Below the pieces are notes generated by a model. The model was not told the DNA's origin. It did not search any database and saw only the letters and a program-made list of their open reading frames with translations. Source: Paranoxybacillus sp035645275 (GTDB lineage: Bacteria; Bacillota; Bacilli; Bacillales; Anoxybacillaceae). Taken from it: a stretch of 64,000 nt of DNA. Shown here piece after piece: positions 7,264-16,115 of the stretch; the first letter of the stretch is position 1; each line of letters starts with the position of its first letter. The position numbers were made by a program, and so were the translations under genes. The stretch covers positions 248,001-312,000 of the forward strand of contig DASQMX010000031.1 in NCBI GenBank assembly GCA_035645275.1. The letters run 5' to 3'.

Positions 7264-8931
7264 ATGAAGTTTCTTAAAGAAAATCAAGTAGGTGTCTTCG
7301 CCCTTGGCGGCTTGGGCGAAATCGGCAAAAATACATACGGTGTGCAATTCCAAGATGAAATTATCATTATCGATGCCGGCATTAAATTTCCAGAGGACGA
7401 ATTGCTTGGAATTGATTATGTCATTCCTGACTACACTTATTTAGTAAAAAATGCCGAAAAAATTAAAGGTCTATTCATTACTCATGGGCACGAAGATCAT
7501 ATTGGCGGCATTCCGTACTTGCTTCGCCAAGTCAATGTACCAATTTACGGTGGAAAGCTTGCTTTAGGCCTTATTAGAAATAAACTAGAAGAGCACGGAT
7601 TATTAAGCCAAACAAAATTGATTGAGATTAAAGAGGACGATGTGATCCGCTTTCAAAAAACAGCGGTCACATTCTTCCGCACAACACACAGCATTCCCGA
7701 CAGCTATGGCATTGTCGTGAAAACACCAGCTGGACAAATCGTACATACAGGAGACTTTAAATTCGACTTTACTCCTGTCGGTGAACCAGCGAACTTAACA
7801 AAAATGGCAGAAATCGGAAAAGAAGGCGTGCTTTGCTTGCTATCTGATAGCACAAACAGCGAAATTCCTCATTTTACAATGTCAGAACGCCGCGTCGGTG
7901 AAAGCATTCATGATATTTTCCGCAAAGTGCAAGGAAGGATTATTTTTGCGACATTCGCTTCTAACATCCACCGTCTTCAGCAAGTGACAGAAGCTGCTGT
8001 TTTAAATAACCGGAAAATTGCTGTCTTTGGTCGCAGCATGGAAGCAGCCATCGAAATTGGTCAACAACTCGGCTATATTAAATGCCCAAAAGATACGTTT
8101 GTTGATGCAGCGCAAATTAATCGCTTGCCGGCAAACCGTGTAACGATTTTATGTACAGGAAGCCAGGGAGAACCGATGGCAGCATTATCGCGAATTGCTA
8201 GCGGCACACACCGGCAAATTCAAATTATGCCTGGCGATACCGTCGTTTTCTCTTCCTCGCCAATTCCAGGCAATACGGTAAGTGTCAACCGCACAATTAA
8301 TATGCTGTACCGCGCTGGAGCTGACGTCATTCATGGTCCACTGAACGACATTCATACATCCGGACACGGTGGACAAGAAGAGCAAAAGCTTATGATTCGC
8401 TTGATGAAGCCGAAATATTTTATGCCAATTCACGGTGAATACCGAATGCAGAAAATGCATGCGAAACTTGCTGTTGATTGCGGTGTTCCAGAGGAAAATT
8501 GCTTTATTATGGATAATGGCGAAGTGCTAGGCTTAAGCGAAGATGAGGCGGGCATCGTCGGTAAGATTCCGTCAGGCTCCGTTTATATTGATGGAAGCGG
8601 CATTGGCGACATCGGCAACATTGTCTTGCGCGACCGCCGCATTCTTTCAGAAGAAGGGCTTGTCATTGTTGTTGTCAGCATCAATATGAAAGAATTTAAA
8701 ATTGCTGCGGGTCCTGACATTATTTCACGCGGATTTGTTTACATGCGCGAATCCGGCGATTTAATTAATGATGCCCAAGTGCTCATTGCCAAACATCTTG
8801 AGAAAGTATTAGAACGTAAAACAAACCAATGGTCAGAAATTAAAAACGAAATTACCGATACATTAGCGCCATTCCTCTATGAAAAAACAAAACGGAGACC
8901 GATGATTTTGCCAATTATTATGGAGATATAA
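7264..8931 (+). CDS. rnjA: Ribonuclease J1
   Basis: Endo- and 5'-to-3' exoribonuclease of the metallo-beta-lactamase/beta-CASP family, central to mRNA turnover and 16S rRNA maturation. The zinc motif THGHEDHIGG is near residues 72-81; further metal ligands lie in HTGDFKFD (about 163-170) and the beta-CASP domain near PIHGEYRM (about 387). The ORF opens at a TTG at 7258, but the ATG at 7264, with GGAG 8 nt upstream, gives 555 residues, the length of B. subtilis RNase J1. It is co-transcribed with rpoY. Confidence 0.97.
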   Translation: MKFLKENQVGVFALGGLGEIGKNTYGVQFQDEIIIIDAGIKFPEDELLGIDYVIPDYTYLVKNAEKIKGLFITHGHEDHIGGIPYLLRQVNVPIYGGKLALGLIRNKLEEHGLLSQTKLIEIKEDDVIRFQKTAVTFFRTTHSIPDSYGIVVKTPAGQIVHTGDFKFDFTPVGEPANLTKMAEIGKEGVLCLLSDSTNSEIPHFTMSERRVGESIHDIFRKVQGRIIFATFASNIHRLQQVTEAAVLNNRKIAVFGRSMEAAIEIGQQLGYIKCPKDTFVDAAQINRLPANRVTILCTGSQGEPMAALSRIASGTHRQIQIMPGDTVVFSSSPIPGNTVSVNRTINMLYRAGADVIHGPLNDIHTSGHGGQEEQKLMIRLMKPKYFMPIHGEYRMQKMHAKLAVDCGVPEENCFIMDNGEVLGLSEDEAGIVGKIPSGSVYIDGSGIGDIGNIVLRDRRILSEEGLVIVVVSINMKEFKIAAGPDIISRGFVYMRESGDLINDAQVLIAKHLEKVLERKTNQWSEIKNEITDTLAPFLYEKTKRRPMILPIIMEI

Positions 8932-8969
8932 GAAAAGCAGAGGCGCTGAGCTGGACAATTTTTACCGCA

Positions 8970-9007
8970 ATAACGAAACCCCATGGAATTCCATGGGGTT
9001 TCGTTAT
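8970..9007. terminator. 38-bp perfect palindrome between rnjA and ktrC
   Basis: Every base from 8970 to 9007 pairs with its partner around a GAATTC centre (ATAACGAAACCCCATGG and its complement). It sits between two convergent genes. There is no strong T run outside the stem, so it may be a weak or unconventional terminator. Confidence 0.6.
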
Positions 9008-9020
9008 GTTAAACGGTTCT

Positions 9021-9689
9021 TTATTCCTCGCTCAATACTTTTTCTTCGAAGCGGTCAATATCTTTATCCGCTCCAATGACAATTAAAATATCATCTTTGC
9101 GGATCACTTCTGATGCTAGTGGTGAAACAATGATATCATTACCTCGTTTAATCGCAACAATGTTTATTCCATAACGTGCGCGAATATCCAATTCAAGAAG
9201 CGAATGTCCATCTAAACGCTCACTCGCCACGATTTCTACAATACTATGCTCGTCGGACAAATCTAAATAGTCTAGTACATTATTTGAAATAATGTTGTGG
9301 GCAATGCGTTCTCCCATATCCCGCTCCGGATGAACGACTTGGTCAGCGCCAATTTTTTTCAATACTTTCTCATGATAATCGTTTGTTGCTTTTACAGTAA
9401 TATGTTTGACCCCGAGCTCTTTTAAAATAATCGTCGTCAAAATGCTTGCTTGAATGTTATCACCAATCGCAACAATAACATGGTCAAAATTACGAATCCC
9501 TAAACTCTTTAATACGGATTCATCTGTTGAATCGCCTACTACTGCATGTGATGCAATATTGGCAAACTCATTTACACGATCCTCATCAATATCAATTGCC
9601 AAAACTTCCATGCCTTGTTCGCTTAATGTACGGCAAATACTTCCACCAAAGCGACCAAGACCAATAACAGCAAATTCTTTTTTCTTCAC
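9021..9689 (-). CDS. ktrC: Potassium uptake regulatory subunit KtrC (RCK protein)
   Basis: Cytosolic gating ring of a Ktr potassium uptake system. The N-terminal Rossmann domain (RCK_N, about 1-130) has the GLGRFGGS nucleotide loop and the acidic strand-end LAIDIDED. The C-terminal RCK_C domain spans about 140-220. The chosen GTG at 9689, after GGGGGA, gives 222 residues, close to B. subtilis KtrC. No membrane partner (KtrD/KtrB type) is encoded nearby. In B. subtilis the gene is also near rnjA. Confidence 0.93.
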   Translation of the reverse strand: MKKKEFAVIGLGRFGGSICRTLSEQGMEVLAIDIDEDRVNEFANIASHAVVGDSTDESVLKSLGIRNFDHVIVAIGDNIQASILTTIILKELGVKHITVKATNDYHEKVLKKIGADQVVHPERDMGERIAHNIISNNVLDYLDLSDEHSIVEIVASERLDGHSLLELDIRARYGINIVAIKRGNDIIVSPLASEVIRKDDILIVIGADKDIDRFEEKVLSEE

Positions 9690-9759
9690 AAAAATTCCCC
9701 CATTAAACATTTCAAGTTATATCGTGTCCATTTTATCATAACCGCCAAACAAAGCAGCT

Positions 9760-10773
9760 TTATTTTTTGCCTTTTACGTAATCTGCATCAAATAAAAACA
9801 ACTTCATCAACAAAATAAGTGATGGTATAAGCAAAAGCAAGCCGGCAATAAACGCGACAACTAACGTAATCCCCATCGTTTCGTTTGTATAAGCTGAATA
9901 AATCGTTACATACGGGTCTAAAATATAAGGTAAATGTGAAGCACCATATCCGAAAAAGGCAAAGAAAAATTGCAACATCACAAAGATAAACGCCGTCCCG
10001 TAATGCTTTCTAAAATATATTAACGCGGATGCCACTAAAAAGCAAATGAGCGAAAAGCCAAACATCCACCAGTAATTAAGCATTTTTTCAAAGTGGGCAA
10101 CATTATGCTTATATAAGGTAATAAATACAAGCAAGCTGGCAATAATCGTCGGTGAACTCCAAAACAATGCGAACTTCCGGACAATTTCTAGGGCTGGTTT
10201 ATCATCGGCGCGGTCAGCATAATAAGTGAGAAACGACGCACTAATAAACAATACGCTAACAATGGCTAAAAACACAACGCTCCAAGAGTAAGGACTTGTA
10301 AGCAAGCGATCAGCTAAAAAAATAATCTCGTCACCACGCTTGTCGATAAAACCGCCCTCGGAAATAGTCAAGGCTGTCGATAACGAAGCTGGAATTAACA
10401 GACCAGACGCGCCATATAAAAACAAATATACTTTGTTTTCCTTAGAACCGTAGTTACTAAACGCATAAAACGAGCCGCGAATCGTCAATAAAACGAGCGC
10501 AATGCTGCCAGGAATCAATAAAGCTGTTCCATAATAATAAGCCGTATCAGGAAAGAAACCGACTAAACCGACAAAGAAAAAGACGAAAAAGACGTTTGTT
10601 ACTTCCCAAACCGGCGATAAATAGCGACTAATTAAATGATTAATTAAATGATCTTGTTTCGTCAATTTACCGTAATAGGCAAAAAATCCTGCCCCGAAAT
10701 CAATCGAGGCAACAATTAAATATCCGTAAAGGAATAGCCATAACACGGTAATACCGATTAATTGGATTTCCAC
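9760..10773 (-). CDS. cydB: Cytochrome bd-type quinol oxidase, subunit II
   Basis: Membrane subunit II of a bd-type terminal oxidase that reduces oxygen with quinol electrons. About nine hydrophobic segments span its 337 residues; the N-terminal YLIVASIDFGAGFFAYY segment carries the charged residues typical of CydB. It follows cydA by 25 bp on the same strand, so the two form an operon. The pair resembles the YthA/YthB oxidase of Bacillus and Geobacillus more than cydABCD: no cydCD transporter genes follow. Confidence 0.9.
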   Translation of the reverse strand: MEIQLIGITVLWLFLYGYLIVASIDFGAGFFAYYGKLTKQDHLINHLISRYLSPVWEVTNVFFVFFFVGLVGFFPDTAYYYGTALLIPGSIALVLLTIRGSFYAFSNYGSKENKVYLFLYGASGLLIPASLSTALTISEGGFIDKRGDEIIFLADRLLTSPYSWSVVFLAIVSVLFISASFLTYYADRADDKPALEIVRKFALFWSSPTIIASLLVFITLYKHNVAHFEKMLNYWWMFGFSLICFLVASALIYFRKHYGTAFIFVMLQFFFAFFGYGASHLPYILDPYVTIYSAYTNETMGITLVVAFIAGLLLLIPSLILLMKLFLFDADYVKGKK

Positions 10774-10798
10774 CTCTCATTCCCCTTCCTTTGTCCCA

Positions 10799-12127
10799 TC
10801 ATTTGTTGAAACGATACTCAAGTTCTACTTCTGCTGGTTTATTTTTAAACATTTTAATCAGTACAATCGAACATACAACGGCCAGTACCATATAAAGCAC
10901 GATGAAAATCAAGAACATAAGCCCAACGTTATCCGCTGTTGTTGCACCTTCCGCTACCTTCATGTACCCGCGCAAAATCCAAGGCTGCCGCCCTACTTCG
11001 GCAAAAATCCAGCCTACTTCAATAGCAATAAGGGAAAGTGGTCCGCTCAAAACAATCGCCCAAAGCAACCATTTGTTATATGGATTAAAACTTTTAAGTT
11101 TATCAAATAGGAGATACAAGAAAGAAACGACAACCGTGTAAACACCAATGGTTACCATAAGATCAAACATATAGTGAATCCAAACAGGTGGACGCTCATC
11201 TTCTGGAAATTCGTTTAAACCTTTTACTTCGGCATTAAAATCATTAAACGATAAGAAGCTGAGCATGTTTGGTAGACGAATAGCGTATTTTACTTCATTG
11301 TTTTCATCTAAAATTCCATATAGTAACAAATCAGCTCCTTCTTCCGTTTCAAAATGCCATTCACCTGCTGCTAATTTCTCCGGCTGGTGTTTCGCTAAAA
11401 ATTTAGCAGAAATATCCCCGGCAACTGCTGTTAAAAACGCAAATACAAAGCCACAAACCATTGTCAGTTTAAGTGCTTTTTTATAATACTCATCTGTTTT
11501 TCCCCGCAGCAGCTGGAAAGCAGCAATCATTCCTAAAATAAAGGCGGAAGTTAGATAAGCTGACGTTAACACATGAAACACTTTTGACGGAGTTGCTGGA
11601 TTAAACATCGCCTGAATCGGATCAATCGCTGTAATTGCCCCGTTTTCTAATTGAAACCCTTGCGGTGTATTCATAAACGCGTTTACCGTTGTAATAAAAA
11701 ACGCGGAAGCGCTGGAACCGATAATAACAAGAATCGACAATAGCCAATGATAGAGCGGCTTTTTAAACCGATCCCATGTATATAAATAAATTCCTAAAAA
11801 GATGGCCTCAAAGAAGAAAGCGAACGTTTCCATAAAGAGCGGCAAGCTGATGACTTGTCCGGCAATCTTCATAAAACTTGGCCAAAGAAGAGATAACTGC
11901 AACCCAATACACGTTCCTGTTACGACACCTACAGCAACTGTAACGACAAATCCACGCGTCCAGCGTCGTGCCAACAATAAATAATGCGGGTCTTTACGCT
12001 TAATGCCAATATATTCGGCAATGGAAATCATTACTGGTACACCAACACCAATCGTTGCGAAAATGATATGAAAAGCGAGTGTTGTCGTCGTTAATAATCT
12101 CGCTAACATCACGTTATCGAATTCCAT
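10799..12127 (-). CDS. cydA: Cytochrome bd-type quinol oxidase, subunit I
   Basis: Heme-bearing subunit I. The 442-residue chain has about nine transmembrane helices. Visible landmarks are the N-terminal helix with FHIIFATIG (heme ligand His about 20), the SLPLFMETFAFFFEAIFLG helix and the GRQPW motif (about 380) after the periplasmic Q loop. The Q loop is short, as in the CIO/YthA-type oxidases. The ATG at 12127 follows GAGAGGAGTG. A TTGTGA-N6-TCACAA dyad lies about 85 bp upstream, suggesting redox control. Confidence 0.93.
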   Translation of the reverse strand: MEFDNVMLARLLTTTTLAFHIIFATIGVGVPVMISIAEYIGIKRKDPHYLLLARRWTRGFVVTVAVGVVTGTCIGLQLSLLWPSFMKIAGQVISLPLFMETFAFFFEAIFLGIYLYTWDRFKKPLYHWLLSILVIIGSSASAFFITTVNAFMNTPQGFQLENGAITAIDPIQAMFNPATPSKVFHVLTSAYLTSAFILGMIAAFQLLRGKTDEYYKKALKLTMVCGFVFAFLTAVAGDISAKFLAKHQPEKLAAGEWHFETEEGADLLLYGILDENNEVKYAIRLPNMLSFLSFNDFNAEVKGLNEFPEDERPPVWIHYMFDLMVTIGVYTVVVSFLYLLFDKLKSFNPYNKWLLWAIVLSGPLSLIAIEVGWIFAEVGRQPWILRGYMKVAEGATTADNVGLMFLIFIVLYMVLAVVCSIVLIKMFKNKPAEVELEYRFNK

Positions 12128-12211
12128 CTATCATTCACTCCTCTCCAGTTTTCACTGTATTAATATTGTAAACCCATGATCCGCTTTTCGGATAAGGTGA
12201 ACATGAATTTT

Positions 12212-12229
12212 TTGTGACAAACATCACAA
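12212..12229. promoter_or_regulatory. Rex/FNR-like operator upstream of cydA
   Basis: TTGTGACAAACATCACAA is an 18-bp dyad. It fits TGTGA-N6-TCACA exactly (FNR/CRP class) and the Rex consensus TTGTGAANNNNTTCACAA with two changes. Both regulators are known to control bd oxidases in Bacillus relatives; which one binds here is inference. Confidence 0.6.
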
Positions 12230-12242
12230 AGATATTTATGTA

Positions 12243-12278
12243 AAAAAGCTGGAGAATTTTTCCGATCTCCAGCTTTTT
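12243..12278 (-). terminator. Terminator after the DUF4349 gene
   Basis: AAAAAGCTGGAGA...TCTCCAGCTTTTT stem with flanking A/T runs, just downstream of the DUF4349 stop codon and upstream of cydA. Confidence 0.85.
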
Positions 12279-12282
12279 ACTA

Positions 12283-13161
12283 CTATTGCTTTTTCTGTTT
12301 TACGATGTTTTTTCCAAAGAAAATCAATAAACTAATTAGAAGAATGAATACAACGAGAATAGGTAAGTTGCCAATGATGAATACAACAAGACCTGAAAAC
12401 AATGAAAGCAAAAGATTAACGCTCGATATAAACTGTTTTTTCGTCCTTTCCCATGTATTTAAATCCTTATTCTCTAAATCTGGAACAATTACTTTATTTT
12501 CAAAAAGGTGAATCGTAACCGTCGATAAATCCGATTGATTTTGTAAATACTTCATTCTTCCCTTAATTTGTTCAATTTCTTCCTGCACTCTTGCTAAATC
12601 GTTCGAAATGGCGAGCAAGTCTTTTGTATCTTTCGCCTCTTTCAAAAATTGATAAAGCCTTTCTTCAACCGCTTGTTTCGATTTTAGTCTTGACTCTAAG
12701 TCAACAAATTCTTCTGTTACATCCTGACCTGTAACATGACGAGAATGAACTTTCATCGCGAGTTTTTCCAATTGCCCTAAAAACGTTTGAAACTTCGCTT
12801 GAGGTATACGTGTCGTCACTGTACCCTCTAAACGATGATCTTCACTTTCATAAACATTCGCTTGAACGATGTAGCCACCTTGACTTTGCACAAGCTGCTC
12901 AATCGTTTGCTGAACTTTTTGAAACTCTTTTACTTCCATACGAATTTCTGCATGATAAATAACCATCTTCTTTTCGGATTTGATCACTTGTTGTTCCGAA
13001 TTTTGCTCATCTGTTTCCGTCTCCATTTCTTGCTGTTCTGTGCTAGCTATATCTTCCATCGATTTTGATCCCCTACTGGCTTCTTCCTTCTTGCTTGATG
13101 AACAGCCAGCTATGCTCATGAAAACCATCAGACCAACAAGCAGGATTTTTCCCCATTTCAT
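12283..13161 (-). CDS. DUF4349 lipoprotein with C-terminal membrane anchor
   Basis: Exported lipoprotein of unknown function. The signal peptide ends at lipobox IAGC (Cys about 20). After an acidic, Gln/Glu-rich linker, the DUF4349 domain (about 65-260) contains EIRMEVKEF and the central VTGQDVTEEFVDLESRLKSK segment followed by a coiled coil (about 160-215). Two adjacent hydrophobic helices (about 240-285) and a basic tail anchor it in the membrane. The 292-residue length is typical. ATG at 13161; the ribosome binding site is weak. Confidence 0.85.
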   Translation of the reverse strand: MKWGKILLVGLMVFMSIAGCSSSKKEEASRGSKSMEDIASTEQQEMETETDEQNSEQQVIKSEKKMVIYHAEIRMEVKEFQKVQQTIEQLVQSQGGYIVQANVYESEDHRLEGTVTTRIPQAKFQTFLGQLEKLAMKVHSRHVTGQDVTEEFVDLESRLKSKQAVEERLYQFLKEAKDTKDLLAISNDLARVQEEIEQIKGRMKYLQNQSDLSTVTIHLFENKVIVPDLENKDLNTWERTKKQFISSVNLLLSLFSGLVVFIIGNLPILVVFILLISLLIFFGKNIVKQKKQ

Positions 13162-13236
13162 GTAATCACCTTAATTTTATATTTTTACTATAATTGACGT
13201 TTTTAGGTGAATAATGGTTACAAACAACATAAAAAA

Positions 13237-13335
13237 AGCTGACCCAAATAAAGTGTCTAATCTCGCAGCCAAAATATATAAGAGATCAATGTATGATCGA
13301 TTGCGAGTGAGGTCAGACACTTTATTGGTCAAGCT
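13237..13335. repeat. Family A inverted repeat, copy 3
   Basis: AAGCTGACCCAAATAAAGTGTC pairs with GACACTTTATTGGTCAAGCTT; inner dyad around GATCAATGTATGATC. It lies downstream of ykuV and upstream of the DUF4349 gene. Confidence 0.8.
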
Positions 13336-13348
13336 TCTTTTATGATTT

Positions 13349-13804
13349 CTATTCTGTTTTCTTATTTTCCTCAAGAACGCGGTTGACGCGTTTTTCTAGC
13401 ATTTTCATGCCGCTTCCGCCCGCTTGGAAATGACGGAGTTTTCCTTCAGCATCAAATACATAGTAAGCAGGAACATATTGATTTTCAAACGCATCTGTTA
13501 TTTTATGCTCATTATCCACGGCAATTGGCTGGGTAATTCCATGCTCCTCTGCCACTTTCTTTACTTGCTCGATATCTAAATCATTTTCTGAACGCGGCAT
13601 ATGAATCGCAACAACATTCAGTTCATCCTTATATCGATCACGGAATTCGTTCACTTGAGGCATCGCTTCTTTACAAAGATGGCAGCTAACGGACCAGAAA
13701 TGAATAAGCGTCGGTTTTTCCCCTATTAATTGTTCCTTCGTCACTTCTCCATTTAACCAAACAGTTGCTCCTGTTAACTCCGGCATTGGCTCACGCAATC
13801 TCAT
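13349..13804 (-). CDS. ykuV: YkuV thiol-disulfide oxidoreductase
   Basis: Thioredoxin-fold protein with active site W-S-V-S-C-H-L-C-K (Cys pair at about residues 41-44) and the cis-Pro region YVPAYYV (about 110). It is 151 residues and starts MRLREPMPELTG, matching B. subtilis YkuV closely in remembered sequence. The ATG at 13804 is chosen over the upstream open frame because GGAGGG lies directly before it. There is no signal peptide, so it is probably cytosolic. It follows ykuU on the same strand but is separated from it by a terminator and an IS605-like remnant. Confidence 0.93.
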   Translation of the reverse strand: MRLREPMPELTGATVWLNGEVTKEQLIGEKPTLIHFWSVSCHLCKEAMPQVNEFRDRYKDELNVVAIHMPRSENDLDIEQVKKVAEEHGITQPIAVDNEHKITDAFENQYVPAYYVFDAEGKLRHFQAGGSGMKMLEKRVNRVLEENKKTE

Positions 13805-13892
13805 ATTTAATCCCTCCATATTGTTCAAGCTCGTCGCCTCGCTTCCTTCAGCTTCGAAAAAGCAGACGACTTCCCCTGTTATTATGTACGAT

Positions 13893-13921
13893 AAAAGGTC
13901 TAACATTACGTTAGACCTTTT
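13893..13921 (-). terminator. Terminator between ykuU and ykuV
   Basis: AAAAGGTCTAAC-ATTAC-GTTAGACCTTTT, a perfect 12-bp stem. Confidence 0.8.
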
Positions 13922-13930
13922 CTATGCTTG

Positions 13931-14057
13931 TTTATCCCGTTCTAATCGTCCGTACAACTCCCACACAGGTGAGAGATAATAGACGCTAGAAGTGCGATAA
14001 GCTCAACTAACATCAGTGGGGGATGAAGAATCCCTCACTGATGAAGTTTCACTTTAT
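13931..14057. mobile_element. IS200/IS605-derived short element, copy 1
   Basis: 127-bp non-coding element, about 90 percent the same as 34831-34963. It starts TTTATCCCGTTCTAATCG and ends with CACTTTAT. It has two hairpins: CGTCCGT...AGACG (partly decayed here) and CATCAGTGGGGGAT/ATCCCTCACTGATG. Terminal hairpins and conserved single-stranded stretches are typical of IS200/IS605 ends. No transposase or tnpB is present. It ends 3 bp from the ykuU stop codon. Confidence 0.65.
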
Positions 14058-14060
14058 CCA

Positions 14061-14603
14061 TTAAAGAGTTGCCTGACCTGGTTTCCAGTTTGCTGGGCAA
14101 AGACCGCCAGTTTGTAATGCTTGAAGAACGCGTAATACTTCATCAACGTCACGACCGATGTTGTTATGGTGAACTACTGCGTATTTTAATTCACCTTCTG
14201 GGTCGATGATGAATAAGCCGCGAAGAGCGATACCTTCTTCTTCAATTAATACGCCGTAGTCACGAGAAACAGCATGGTTAGTGTCTGCTGCTAATGGATA
14301 TTTGATTTGGCCAAGACCATTTTCTGAGCGTGGAGTTTTAATCCATGCTTGGTGAGAATATACAGAGTCAGTTGATACACCGATTACAACTGCATCTAAA
14401 TCTTCGAACTCATCGTAGCGGTCAGAAATTGCTGTAATTTCTGTTGGGCATACGAATGTGAAATCTAGTGGATAGAAGAATAGAACTGTCCATTTACCAT
14501 TTTTCATGTTTTCTTCAAGGCTTACTTTACCAAATTCACCGTTTGGTAAAACAGCTTTCATTTCAAAACGTGGAGCTTGTTTACCTACCATACGTTCTGC
14601 CAT
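14061..14603 (-). CDS. ykuU: 2-Cys peroxiredoxin YkuU
   Basis: AhpC/Prx1-type peroxidase reducing hydrogen and organic peroxides. The peroxidatic Cys is in DFTFVCPTEI (about residue 52), the resolving Cys in GGLCPANWKPG (about 171). The 180-residue length is typical. The ATG at 14603 is set by the strong AGGAGGGATACAT site; the frame is open for 18 more codons upstream but those overlap a hairpin leader. Its reductant could be the thioredoxin-fold protein YkuV encoded next to it. A PerR-like box lies about 75 bp upstream. Confidence 0.95.
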   Translation of the reverse strand: MAERMVGKQAPRFEMKAVLPNGEFGKVSLEENMKNGKWTVLFFYPLDFTFVCPTEITAISDRYDEFEDLDAVVIGVSTDSVYSHQAWIKTPRSENGLGQIKYPLAADTNHAVSRDYGVLIEEEGIALRGLFIIDPEGELKYAVVHHNNIGRDVDEVLRVLQALQTGGLCPANWKPGQATL

Positions 14604-14624
14604 ATGTATCCCTCCTAAAATATT

Positions 14625-14662
14625 TTTAATTGAGAAAAGCATCAATGATTTTCTCAATTAAA
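14625..14662 (-). promoter_or_regulatory. Hairpin in the ykuU 5' leader
   Basis: TTTAATTGAGAAAA and TTTTCTCAATTAAA are perfect 14-bp arms with a 10-nt loop. In the mRNA the stem ends about 10 nt before the AGGAGG site. It could stabilise the message or affect translation. Confidence 0.55.
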
Positions 14663-14676
14663 TAACATCATTTCAC

Positions 14677-14691
14677 TTAGAATTATAATAG
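14677..14691. promoter_or_regulatory. PerR-like box upstream of ykuU
   Basis: TTAGAATTATAATAG matches 12 of 15 positions of the PerR consensus TTATAATTATTATAA. The remainder of the 14604-14949 gap is AT-rich with no further gene. Confidence 0.35.
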
Positions 14692-14949
14692 ATACAAGTA
14701 TTTTTAGTCAATATTAAATGATAATTAATTTAAATAAATATTAATTTTTTATTTCCTGACTGCTCCAATTTAAATATTCCCTAGACATCTTATCTTTAAA
14801 CAAATTCTCTAAAACAAGTTTAACATTTTTTAGTTTTAGAACAAAACAATTAGCACTTTTCCTGTGGGTCAAATTGTTTATGTATATGTTTTTGTTGTCT
14901 TGTAAAAAACTAATATGTGTTCTAACAAAAGAAAGAAGGCGTGAAAAAT

Positions 14950-15750
14950 ATGAATTGGAATGAGTGGAATGTTGATTGGTCTTCAATTTTTACCAAATTC
15001 GGCATTATTATTCTAAAGCTGCTCGCGATCTACATTGTCTACATAACGATTAAAAAACTTGGAATGAAATTGATTCATCATTCATTCGAACGCATTAAAG
15101 AGCATCAGAATATATCTAATGGGAGAAGTCGAACATTACAGTCTCTAATATCGAATATTTTTTCCTATACACTTGCGTTTATTTTTGCCGTAATGATATT
15201 ACAAACTTTCAACATTAAAGCAACCGCGATTTTAGCAGGAGCCGGTGTTGTTGGTTTAGCTGTCGGATTTGGTGCCCAAGGACTTGTCAGCGATGTTGTT
15301 ACAGGATTCTTTTTATTGCTTGAGAAACAGCTTGATGTTGGAGATTATGTAACCACAGGTAATTTTTCCGGCATCGTTGAATCAATCGGTCTTCGGACCA
15401 CACAAATTCGCAGCTTTGACGGCACCTTACACTATATTCCGAATCGTATGATTACAACATTAAGTAATCATTCGCGCGGAAACATGCGCGCCCTTGTCGA
15501 CATAAGTATTCCTTACGAGCAAAACATTGATGAAGCCATTAAAACGCTGCAAAATACATGCAATCTTCTTGCAAAACAGGAACCAAAAATTATTGAGGGG
15601 CCAAATGTTTTAGGAGTACAAAACTTGGGGACATCAGAAGTTGTTATTCGTGTCATTGCTAAAACGGAAAACATGGCTCAATGGGAAATAGAACGCAAAC
15701 TGCGCAAAGCTTTAAAAGAAGCATTAGATGAGTTGAACAAAAACCCATAA
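14950..15750 (+). CDS. ykuT: Small-conductance mechanosensitive channel YkuT (MscS family)
   Basis: Inner-membrane channel that opens on osmotic downshock. Three hydrophobic segments lie in the first 120 residues. The pore helix is AGAGVVGLAVGFGAQGLVSDVVTGF-like (about 95-120), with the Gly/Ala packing of MscS TM3. The soluble MscS beta domain (about 125-180, with VGDYV and IPNRMI) and a C-terminal alpha/beta domain follow. GTG at 14941 is in frame, but ATG at 14950 has the better spacing to AAGAAGG. It diverges from ykuU. Confidence 0.93.
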   Translation: MNWNEWNVDWSSIFTKFGIIILKLLAIYIVYITIKKLGMKLIHHSFERIKEHQNISNGRSRTLQSLISNIFSYTLAFIFAVMILQTFNIKATAILAGAGVVGLAVGFGAQGLVSDVVTGFFLLLEKQLDVGDYVTTGNFSGIVESIGLRTTQIRSFDGTLHYIPNRMITTLSNHSRGNMRALVDISIPYEQNIDEAIKTLQNTCNLLAKQEPKIIEGPNVLGVQNLGTSEVVIRVIAKTENMAQWEIERKLRKALKEALDELNKNP

Positions 15751-15790
15751 AAAACGAGGCTTTTCGCTCATGATGCGACAGCCTCGTTCT
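15751..15790. terminator. Bidirectional terminator between ykuT and ykuS
   Basis: AACGAGGC...GCCTCGTT stem with flanking A/T runs between convergent genes. Confidence 0.8.
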
Positions 15791-15815
15791 TTTTCTCATC
15801 TGACTATGCCATTTG

Positions 15816-16058
15816 TTAGCGAAGTTTTTCCTCAACTTTTTGACAAACTTCCTCAGCTGTTAAACCGCTCGCTTCAATGACTGAACCAGCGGTCACTACA
15901 TTTTGAATGCCCATTACATTAGAGTCTTGACCTGTGACTACACAACAATCGCATCGTTTTGCATCGCTTTCTTGCTGAAGCGGAACTACCTCATGTCCTC
16001 TTGCTTTCAATGCTTCCTGTACATTTGTTAATGATTGTTCTACACCGATTTTTGCCAT
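15816..16058 (-). CDS. ykuS: UPF0180 protein YkuS
   Basis: Conserved 80-residue Bacillaceae protein of unknown function. It begins MAKIGVEQSLTNVQEAL, has a CDCCVVTGQD segment with three close cysteines (about 35-44), and ends with a helical VCQKVEEKL. The length and position next to ykuT and dapL match YkuS. GGAGGTG precedes the ATG. No function is inferred. Confidence 0.9.
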   Translation of the reverse strand: MAKIGVEQSLTNVQEALKARGHEVVPLQQESDAKRCDCCVVTGQDSNVMGIQNVVTAGSVIEASGLTAEEVCQKVEEKLR

Positions 16059-16115
16059 CGTCCATCCACCTCCTCACTTAAGTAATGTGTCTCAAGCAAG
16101 GAGAAAATATGCAAA

